From: Azolla caroliniana
Lineage: Eukaryota > Polypodiophyta
Assembly: GCA_043228905.1 (NCBI GenBank)
Contig: JBHGNT010000013.1
Span: 12,090,001 to 12,154,000 of the forward strand
Direction: 5' to 3'
DNA: 64,000 bases
The notes beneath the pieces were generated by a model, which searched no databases, was not told the origin of the DNA, and worked only from the letters and a program-made list of their open reading frames with translations. A program made the translations under genes and the position numbers. This document shows, piece after piece, positions 55,855 through 64,000 of this stretch (the first letter of the stretch is position 1; each line of letters opens with the position of its first letter).

Positions 55855-57709
55855 GCGTGCCACCGAAGAACTGCATGGAGCCTGCCCGAATGTACGAGTA
55901 AAGATCGGCGATGTCGAGATTGACCAACACTTCTTCGTGCAGGAGATGTCCTCACATCCGGTTATACTAGGAGAACCGTACATCACGACAGCACGGATGG
56001 AGACCAAGGTGCTGGACAACGGCTCAACCTATGCAAGGGTCAAGAGCCAGGATGGGCGTCACTCGGTCCAGTTCCTGACGGTGAGACCGAACCATGAGCG
56101 GAACCGCGAGACCCTCGGGGGCGAAAGCCGAGAGGATTTTTAGAGAGGGCTATCAAGGCGTGGGGTCGCGGTAGTCCAGACACTTCGGGAAAACCCCACA
56201 AGTGTACGATAGCGAAGAAGACCTGTACTATAAGTAGGAAATTTTGGTTCTCCGACAACGGAGGGTGTACGATAGTCGACGTCGTTGGCCGGAAGAAGAA
56301 AAGGCCTTCGCCGAAAGGTCGATTTACTCGGTCGGTGATCTGTACTCGGGGTACGATCAGTTCCAGCTAGCCATAGAGAGTAGAGACATCACGACAATGC
56401 GAACTCCTCTCGGCCTAGTACGGATGTGTACCCTACCGCAAGGAGGGACGAACTCGGTGGCTCACATGGTGAACGCAATGAACAAGGTGCTGAGGGATTG
56501 TATCCCGAACATCAACATGCCGTTTTTGGACGACGTGCTGATCAAGGGATGCCCGGTGGAGGAAAAGGACGAGACGATCGGACCGGACGGGTGCCAGAAA
56601 TTCGTGGCGTTGCACATCAATGACTGCGAGAAGGTGCTGTAGAGGTTAGAGGGCGCGAGGCTCACCTTCTCCGGGGGAAAATCGGCCTTCGGCCAATCAG
56701 AGATCATGGTCGTCGGACACCTATGCAGGTCGTACGGCCGGAAACCGTCTCCGGCTAAGGTAGAAGCCATCTCCGCAATGAAGCACGACTGTAGCTCGGT
56801 CACGGAGGTTCGGAGGTTCTTGGGAGCATGCGCGTTCTACCACATATGGATCCTGCATTACGCCCATGTCGCGGAGCCGTTATACGGGTTGCTGAAAAAA
56901 AGGTGAAAATTCGAGTGGAGAGACGAGCATACGGAGTCTGTCCGAAAGATGAAGGAAGCACTTGCCGCAACTCCGACGCTCCGAAAGGCTGTCTACGAAA
57001 AAAACACTCCAATTTACGTAACGGTAGACACAAGTCCGACCGGGATCGGATGGGTCGTCAACCAAGAGGACGAGGACGGCATGCGTTTCCCGATCCGGTT
57101 CGGCGCGAAGGTCCTCAGTGAGTGACAACGAGGATACGCCCAGGTTAAAGGTGAGCTCTGGGGTATCGTTTCGGCGGTAAAGGCCGATAAAGACTACCTG
57201 ATTGGGACAGAGGTAATTATCGAGATGGACTGCCTGCCAATTCTTGGCATGGTTTCCGGATGCGCGACGCCAGACCTAGCAATGCTCAGGTGGATAGCGT
57301 ACATCAAGTCCCTGAATCCGGAAATACGACACATTTCCGGGAAAGACAATGCCATGGCCGACATGCTTTCAAGGGCAAGGTTCGAAAACGCGGGCGGCAT
57401 GGTTTCGGAGGACGAGGAAGTCGGCGTGGACTTCTTCGAGGCGGCTTACGTAACAACTGGTAGGGAATGCACTCCAACGCTTAACGATTTCGACGAGAGC
57501 AAGTACAACGGGGAGTGGCTGTAGATCGGCGGGTTCCTGAAAACAATGACACCGGACGCGGCATGGACAAAGGATGAGGCCAACCGGATTCGGAAGAAAG
57601 CGTACCGATTCTTTCTCCGGGACGGGTACATATGGAAGCACCCGAAGAAGAGGAACGACATCCCGCTCCGAGTGGTGGCGAAGGAGGAACAAGAGGATTT
57701 GTTGGCGGC
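55855..57709 (+). pseudogene. Outer Ty3/gypsy element: rest of protease, RT, RNase H, start of integrase
   Basis: Protease resumes at 55859 (KIGDVEIDQHFFVQEMSSHP, VILGEPYITTARMETKVL) and stops at 56141 (TAG). After a frameshift and apparent loss of the RT fingers, RT continues from about 56260: SIYSVGDLYSGYDQFQLAIE, RTPLGLVRMCTLPQGGTNSV, and MPFLDDVLIKG (FLDD for the catalytic motif), then VRRFLGACAFYHIWI. RNase H is at 57010-57370 (IYVTVDTSPTGIGWVVNQED, RHISGKDNAMADMLSRARFE). Stops at 56640 (TAG), 56904 (TGA), 57123 (TGA) and 57522 (TAG). The integrase lead-in (KAYRFFLRDGYIWK) is cut at 57709 by a copia insertion. Confidence 0.85.
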
Positions 57710-58038
57710 TGTTGAGCGGCAAGCTCAACCGGAGCCGGATCGGCTGAATAAGTTGGAGCCGATAAGCGAGACGGATCGGGCGAAACGGATCGGTATGACG
57801 GTGAGCAACCGAACCGGCAAGCAGTGGAGGCTGAGTGCAATCCGTAACCAGAAGTCCAATCGGAAGCCTAGTATAGGATAGACTACTAGGTAGCTACAGT
57901 CTCGTAGCAAGTGTCAGATGCTCGTGTGAGCATTGAAGTACATGGTACTTCTGTCAGTCCCAAGAGGACTTGTATAAATAGTGCTACTTAGCACAGTGTG
58001 TGTACAGAGTTTTGATATAATTTTGAAATTGTGTTCTG

Positions 58039-58072
<34 letters not shown>

Positions 58073-58118
58073 GTGTGTTGTTCTCTGTTTTACGCTTCCG
58101 CAAACACTTACGTTTACA
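57710..58118 (+). repeat. 5' LTR of the copia element
   Basis: 409 bp, TGTTGAGCGGCAAGC...CGTTTACA. TATA box TATAAATA at 57973-57980. A CT/CTGT microsatellite at about 58038-58075 is longer than in the 3' LTR. Confidence 0.95.
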
Positions 58119-58130
58119 TGGTATCAGAGC
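58119..58130 (+). other. Primer-binding site, initiator-Met tRNA type
   Basis: TGGTATCAGAGC begins at the base after the LTR. This is the standard copia primer site, complementary to the 3' end of initiator methionine tRNA. Confidence 0.9.
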
Positions 58131-58212
58131 GCGAGGGTTGAGAACCTCTGCTGCAGACATTTACTCTTGAAAAGAAAACCCTAACAGGTCAAAAACAGAC
58201 ACAGTAGAAGAC

Positions 58213-61200
58213 ATGGATAGAGGCATGGCTACGTCACTCCCGGTGGAAAAGCTCGACAGGAGCAACTACGCATCCTGGTCTTACAAGATGCACCAGTACC
58301 TGCTTGGACATGGGTACTGGAGTTATGTCGAAGGAGCGAATGATGCGGCGCCAGACTCGGCACACAAGGACTTCCCGGTATGGGAACAGGCGGCAAGCAG
58401 TGTGATGTACTGCTTCGCATCCAGTGTCGGCGATCAGCTGCTCAGCCACATCCGTGACGCCAAGACACCGAAGGATACTTGGGGGAACCTGAAAAAGGTT
58501 TTCGCCGCAAGCACCACTGCCCGGAAGCTGCAACTCAGACAGGAGTTGAGCAATGTTCGACAAAAGAACATGTCCGTGGCAGACTACACGGGCCGGATAA
58601 AGGAGATTTGCGACTCACTCGCCTCTATCAATGTTACCATAGAGGAAGACGAGATGGTGCAGGCATGTCTCGGAGGCTTGGCGTCCAGGTTCGGAGCCTT
58701 CCGGACTGCGGTGTGTACAAGGGAGAATACCCCCTCATTCTTCGACTTACAGTCGATGCTCCTTGTAGAGGAGAACCACGTCGGTGCATCTACCAGTGCA
58801 TCCCCGGACAGCCGAATGTTGTACACGGGAACGGATTGGCACTGTGGGCGTGGTGGAAGAGGTGGGTCGGCACGCAATGGAGGCGGCCGGCAAGAGCAGG
58901 AACGGAGGCACTATGAGTGTGCCGACAGCAGTTCTGGGACTTCCACAAGCAGGGGGAGTCAAGGCAGTGCCGGAGGCCGGCAAGACAAATCCGCTATGGA
59001 ATGCTGGTACTGTGGCAAAAAAGGCCACAGGGAAAGCGAGTGCTGGAGAAAGCGTGCTGATTCGGACAAATCCGGATCCAGCAAGACCGGTAAGGATGGT
59101 CGGCAAAACTCGCACTACGCAAACGGATCAGGAGGATCCGGAACCGGAAAGGTCGGTAAGGGGCCAGCCTTGGTGATGAATCACAAGGCAAACTCAATGA
59201 AGAAGACCACTTCCAAAACAGAGGAAGTGTGGTATGTTGATTCCGGCACGTCAAACCACATGACGATCCACAAAGAGTGGTTCTCCTTTCTAGAAAAACC
59301 GGATCAACCAGGAGTAGTCGAAACTAGAGACGACACTCCACACCCAATCGTGCACGTCGGAGAAGTCCCTCTAAGCCACGTTGCACAAAAAGGGAAGCTG
59401 ATGAACGTATTACACGTTCCGACGATCACGAAGAACCTGGTGTCCGTCGGTCAGATTGTCGACCAGGGAATGCAGGTGCGGTTTACGCACCTCGGGTGCC
59501 TCATTGAGGATGAGAGCGAAGTCATTGCGCAAGGGCGCAGAGACGGGAGGATGTTTATCCTCAACACCAATGACATTGGCACTGCTCTGTTCGCAAAACG
59601 ACAGAAGGTCGAGTCGGACATCGACCTATGGCACAAGCGGATAGGCCACGTCAACTACCGGAGGCTTCAAGACCTGCAAACGAAACAAGTCGTTTTCGGT
59701 TTGCCAAAGTTCAGCAGCCGGAGAGCCGAAATTTGTGAAGCCTGCCAACTTAGGAAGCAACACCGGCTTCCATTCCCCACCGAACGGAACCGGAGCCGTA
59801 ACAAGCTCGATCTCATCCATTCGGATGTGTGGGGACCGGCACAAAGTGTAAGCCTTGGCGGGAGCTGGTACTTCGTCTCCTTCATCGACGACTATACTCG
59901 ACATACTTGGATCTACCTCATTGAGCGGAAGAGCGAAGTCTTCGATTGTTTCCGGAGCCTCCAGAAGATGGTGGAACGGGAATCAGAGAGGAAGATCAAA
60001 TGCCTTCGGTCGGATGGCGGAAAGGAATATTTTTCCGGCCAATTCACTAGTTATCTGCAGTAGAAGGGAATTCGGCGAGAGTTCAGCTGCAGATACACAC
60101 CGGAGCAAAATGGTGTGGCCGAAAGGAAGAACCGGACACTCGTCAAAGCGGCAAGGACAATGCTGGAGGAGAAGAGCATGCCCCGGTTCTACTGGGCGGA
60201 GGCGGTCCGGACGACCGTCTACATACAAAACCGCATTGGTGACAAGGTGTCAGCTCATGAGCTGTATTTCGGGCGCAAGCCGAACTTAAGACACCTTCGG
60301 ATATTCGGCAGCATAGCGTATGTGCATGTGCCGGATCAGAAGCGGAGGAAGTTGGATGCAAAATCGGAAAAATGCATCCTAGTCGGCTATGCTCAAGAGC
60401 AAAAGGGGTATAAGTGCTATAACCCCCGGACGAAGGAAGTCCGAGTTAGCCGGGATGTCGAGTTCGATGAATCAGCATCCTGGTACTCCGTACAGACTCC
60501 GACTTCCGATCCCAACCGAATGCCGGAAGATCAGGCCAGTGAGCCTGAATCAGCCTTGGAAGAGGATGATGAAGCCGGGACTCAAGATGAGAGTCCGGAA
60601 TCGTTGCGGTTGAGTGGACCGAACGAGCGACTGAGTCGGTTGGAACAGTCAGATGAAGAGACGGCAAGTGGTGGAGACTCTGCCATGCTCTCCCCGTGCA
60701 AGGAACCAAGGAAACGGTTCACGCGCAAAGAGAAGGGGAAGAGGAAGATGCTGGAATTCGAAACCGGCAACGATGAGTCAGATCGGTGCGTATCCGACTC
60801 CGGAAAGGAGAAAGGCAGATCTTCGGCAACGAAGACCGAACTGGCCAAGAAGGGCCTCAAATCAAGTGACGGTGCGTTGCGCAGATCAACCCGGTAGAAG
60901 GATCCCGTCATGTGGTACGGGTACAATGAATACATGGCGCATCATTATGCGTACATTTCTAAGGTAACAGAAGTGCGTGAGCCGGAGAGCTACGTAGAAG
61001 CGGCAAAGGACGCAAATTGGCGTGCCGCTATGGACGAAGAAATGCGGGCACTCGATGCCAACGAAACTTGGGACCTAGTTGATCCTCCCCGTCACTGTAA
61101 ACCGATCGGATGCAAGTGGGTGTACAAGGTCAAGTACAACGCCGACGGTTCTGTTAACCGGTACAAAGCCCGGTTAGTGGCGAAGGGATACGCGCAGACC

Positions 61201-63252
61201 CACGGAATCGACTACGACGAGACCTTCGCTCCTGTGGGGAAGATGACGTCGGTTCGTGTGGTACTGGCGGTTGCTGTGGCAAGGGGGTGGCATCTTCACC
61301 AGATGGATGTGAAGAACGCCTTCCTTCAAGGAGAGCTTGAAGAAGAAGTCTTTATGACTCAGCCCCCCGGATTTCAATCGGAGATGAACAAATCAGCGGT
61401 ATGCCGACTGAAGAAGTCTCTTTACGGCTTGAAGCAAGCCCCCCAAGCTTGGAACGCGAAGATCACGCACCGGTTGCGTAAGCTAGGGTTTGCGGTCTCT
61501 AAGTCGGACTCTTCGTTGTTCATCCGGCAAGGCTCTGACGGTCCGGTATGTATACTCTTGTATGTGGATGATTTAGTCATCACCGGACCAGGTCTTCCCG
61601 AAATCAACCGCGTCAAGTCCCAGTTGTCGGACGCATTCGAAATGAAGGACCTAGGGGACCTTCATTATTTTCTTGGGATCGAAGTGATCCGGACCCCCGA
61701 CGGCATATTGCTCTCACAACGAGATTACGTGTTGAATATGTTGTATAAGTTCGGCATGACGGATTGCCGACCTGTCTCCACACCCCTGGACCGGAACCAG
61801 AAGCTCCGTCCCAACTCCGGACCGGCCTGCAATGAGAAACGGTTCCAACAGGTTGTCGGAAGCCTGATCTACTTAACCATCACCCGACCCGACATCAGCT
61901 ATCCGGTCGGCATGGTAAGCCAGTTCATGCAGAAGCCGACCATGGAGCACCTTCACTGCGCACAACGAATATTACGGTATGTCAGCGGCACTAAGGACCG
62001 GGGACTGCTATACCGGCGAGGTATACCCGAAGAGCTTGTCGGTTACACAGATGCTGACTGGGCCGGCGATGCGTCTAATCGCTGCTCCACTTCCGGATAC
62101 ATGTTCTCCATAGGTAGCGCGGCCGTTGCGTGGAGCAGCAAGAAGCAGCCCACAGTGGCTTTGTCAAGCACTGAGGCTGAGTACCGGGCCGCTACTGTTG
62201 CCACTTGTGAAGCCATCTGGCTTCGGCGACTGCTGCGAGACTTGCGGATCGAGGTACCGACCCCGATCTCGATTTACTGCGATAACATGAGCGTACAGCT
62301 CGCCAGGAACCCTGTGTTCCATGCTCGCACAAAGCACATCGAGATGCACTACCACTTCGTGCGTGAGCAGGTCCTGAACAGTGAAGTTGACCTACGGTAT
62401 GTTCATACGGATCGGCAAGTTGCCGACATCTTCACCAAGCCGCTCGGATCGGACAAGTTGCAGTACTTTACCGACATGCTTGGTATTCAGCATCTCGACG
62501 TGCCGCACATGAGGGGGAGAAGCAAGGGCAAAGTCTCTACCGAAACAGGCAAAGGCCAAAAACCTGTTGAACCCGTTGGTAAGAGGAGAGCCAGAAGAAG
62601 AGGAGACAAGAAGATGAAGGAAGCCGAGTCGACGAAGGAAGTCGACACATCCGAACAGGTCGGAGCAAGCGGCTGTGAAGAAGAGTTGTGCACTCAGGAA
62701 GAGAAGCGCATGCTGTGCGAAGGTCATCACGACGGTACTGACCATGATACAGAGTCGAATGAAGAATTCGATTTCGGTTCGCCGGCTGAAGAAGCCGAGG
62801 GAAGCATGGAGAAGGCCAAGACTCGGAAGTGGTCCGATGTGGTGAGAGGCCTGACGCCGGAAGTCGAATCGGAGTGTACCGATTCGGACAAGAGCTGGAA
62901 CGAGTCGGAGACAGCTGACTCGGATCAACAGATGGATCCGGATGAGACGGATCGACTGAAGGCCAAGGGGACACGGACACAGCAGAAGTCGATGCCATCG
63001 TGGGAGAACCGACGGATCGGCAAGCGCCGGAGTCACAGCAACGTGAGTGCTGAGATGGGCCTATTGAGCATACATGCCGATCGAGAGGGTCGAGGCGCGC
63101 AGAACCAAAGGGGTCGCGGCAAACGGGACCGGACCGGACGAGGAGCGCGAGCAAGGCGGAGTGACACCAGGAGAAGTCGGTTGGAAGAACCGACTGCCAC
63201 AGAGGTCGACACTGCGACCCCACCTCAGGTTGAGCTTGAGGGGGAGTGTTGA
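58213..63252 (+). pseudogene. Copia Gag-Pol polyprotein with two in-frame TAG codons and a long C-terminal extension
   Basis: One frame of 1,680 codons runs from ATG 58213 (MDRGMATSLPVEKLDRSNYA) to TGA 63250-63252, interrupted only by TAG at 60061 and 60895. Domains in order: gag; zinc knuckle CWYCGKKGHRESEC (about 59000-59042); protease VDSGTSNHMT (about 59235); pre-integrase LWHKRIGHVNYRRL; integrase core with HSDVWGP, FIDDYTRHTW and EQNGVAERKN (all three acidic residues kept); RT with MDVKNAFLQGELEEEVFM and LLYVDDLVI; RNase H with YTDADWAGD and ARTKHIEMHYHFVREQV. After RNase H (about 62500) the frame continues some 250 codons of charged, low-complexity sequence, with RRARRRGDKK near its start and RGRGKRDRTGRGARARRSDT near its end. 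Most copia elements end soon after RNase H. No membrane segment was seen in the extension. The stops may be recent decay. Confidence 0.9.
63235..63246 (+). other. Polypurine tract of the copia element
   Basis: The purine-rich run ending GAGGGGGAG directly precedes the 3' LTR. It is also coding: the last codons of the polyprotein overlap it, and the stop codon lies inside the LTR. Confidence 0.85.
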
Positions 63253-63639
63253 GCGGCAAGCTCAACTGGAGCCGGATCGGCTAAATAAGCTAGAGCCGGT
63301 AAGCAAGACGGATCGGGCGAAACGGATCGGTATGACGGTGAGCAACCGAACCGACAAGCAGTGGAGGCTGAGTGCAATCCGTAACCGGAAGTCCAATCGG
63401 AAGCCTAGTATAGGATAGACTACTAGGTAGCTACAGTCTCGTAGCAAGTGTCAGATGCTCGTGTGAGCATTGAAGTACATGGTACTTCTGTCAGTCCCAA
63501 GAGGACTTGTATAAATAGTGCTACTTAGCACAGTGTGTGTACAGAGTTTTGATATAATTTTGAAATTGTGTTCTGCTCTCTCTCTCTCTCTCTCTCTGTT
63601 GTTCTCTGTTTTATGCTTCCGCAAACACTTACGTTTACA
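63247..63639 (+). repeat. 3' LTR of the copia element
   Basis: 393 bp, matching 57710-58118 apart from scattered transitions (for example near 63266, 63283 and 63290) and a shorter CT tract at about 63575-63598. It is followed by GCGGC, the second target duplication copy. Confidence 0.95.
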
Positions 63640-64000
63640 GCGGCGTACCACGATAGTCCTTGGGCGGGACACCGTGGAACATGGGCCACGTTCGAAAAGC
63701 TAAAGGGGAAGTACTGGTGGCCGGGACTATATCGGGACGTGCATCGGTTCGTGACGACTTGCGAAAGCTGTCAGGCGCGCTCCATGATCCAACACCAGGA
63801 CGAGCTTCACCCGACCTACCCTCCGACCGTCCACTTCAAGTGGATGGTGGATTTGGTGATGATGCCAATGGGGGTAGGACAGATGCGGTATCTGGTGCTG
63901 GCTCGGGAGGATCTAATGAACCAGGTTGAAGTCTGAGCCCTGCAGAACAAGACGACTGCAGTCGTGTGCCGGTTTTTGATTGAGGACGTGGTATGTCGAT
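63640..64000 (+). pseudogene. Outer Ty3/gypsy integrase, resumed (runs off window)
   Basis: After one copy of GCGGC the gypsy integrase continues: AYHDSPWAGHRGTWATFEKL, KYWWPGLYRDVHRFVTTCES and CQARSMIQHQDELHP, the HHCC zinc-binding module, with H...H at 63652-63672 and C..C at 63767-63780. The start of the DDE core follows (VHFKWMVDLVMMPMGVGQMR), with aspartate in the expected place. A stop (TGA) occurs at 63934-63936. The remainder and the 3' LTR are beyond the window. Confidence 0.85.

Larger units (their letters stand above)
57710..63639 (+). mobile_element. Near-complete Ty1/copia retrotransposon
   Basis: 5,930 bp with LTRs 57710-58118 and 63247-63639, a PBS abutting the 5' LTR, one polyprotein frame, and a PPT abutting the 3' LTR. 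The target duplication GCGGC is at 57705-57709 and 63640-63644. The LTRs differ by about nine substitutions that I can see, all transitions, plus a CT-microsatellite length change, so the copy is fairly young but older than the gag-only element. It interrupts integrase of the outer gypsy element. Confidence 0.95.

Noticed and set aside
62500-63252. Envelope-like gene at the end of the copia element
   Set aside because: The extension is in frame with pol, strongly charged, and has no signal peptide or transmembrane segment.
1-64000. CRISPR arrays, operons, bacterial-type promoters or a defence system
   Set aside because: Spliced genes, LTR elements with plant-type primer sites, LINEs and MITEs show eukaryotic plant DNA. 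The tandem repeats seen (56, 60 and 116 bp) have no repeat-spacer structure.

Overview
This window is nuclear DNA from a land plant. Genes are split by many spliceosomal introns, intergenic DNA is AT-rich, and Ty1/copia and Ty3/gypsy LTR retrotransposons, plant L1 and other LINEs, and MITEs cover most of the rest. I cannot name the species. A coiled-coil gene resembling the DUF4795/QRICH2 flagellar family, and the style of the LINE and copia proteins, weakly suggest a spore-bearing vascular plant such as a fern, or another lineage with swimming sperm. That is inference.

Three host genes lie between about 5.7 and 36.5 kb. TAF7, a TFIID subunit, is on the plus strand (5758-8362, five exons, 185 aa). 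A TruA-type tRNA pseudouridine synthase is on the plus strand (9987-26036, five exons, 345 aa); its first intron is about 14.4 kb and filled with nested transposons. A 20-exon, 858-aa coiled-coil protein is on the minus strand (36533-27956) and converges on the synthase gene. I joined exons by splice sites, phase and domain continuity; every junction keeps frame.

The left edge (1-5.4 kb) is a pile of old elements: the 3' end of a Ty3/gypsy element, a decayed minus-strand copia gag split by a solo LTR, LTR fragments, a 56-bp tandem repeat and a LINE scrap. Intron 1 of the synthase gene holds degenerate LINE reverse transcriptase, an L1 element split by a minus-strand copia element (14580-19429, TSD ATGTG, itself carrying a MITE), and two copies of a non-L1 LINE. 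Several LINE boundaries fall on (GA)n tracts. From 36.9 to 45.3 kb there are a 60-bp minisatellite, gypsy LTR remains, and decayed copia elements carrying a hAT-type MITE and an inverted solo LTR.

The right third is a clean nest of GC-rich, younger elements. A copia element (45339-48133) was hit by a Ty3/gypsy element (5' LTR 48134-48822). That gypsy element was hit twice: by a non-autonomous gag-only LTR element (50709-55854; 681-bp LTRs that look identical, 4-bp TSD GCGT, intact 1249-aa ORF), and by a near-complete copia element (57710-63639, TSD GCGGC, polyprotein with two in-frame stops). The gypsy integrase resumes at 63645 and runs off the window. The gypsy element and the gag-only element share LTR termini and a primer-binding site matching tRNA-Trp, so the second is probably a parasite of the first family. 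Nearly all stop codons breaking these younger ORFs are TAG or TGA, as expected from C-to-T decay at CHG and CG sites in methylated DNA.
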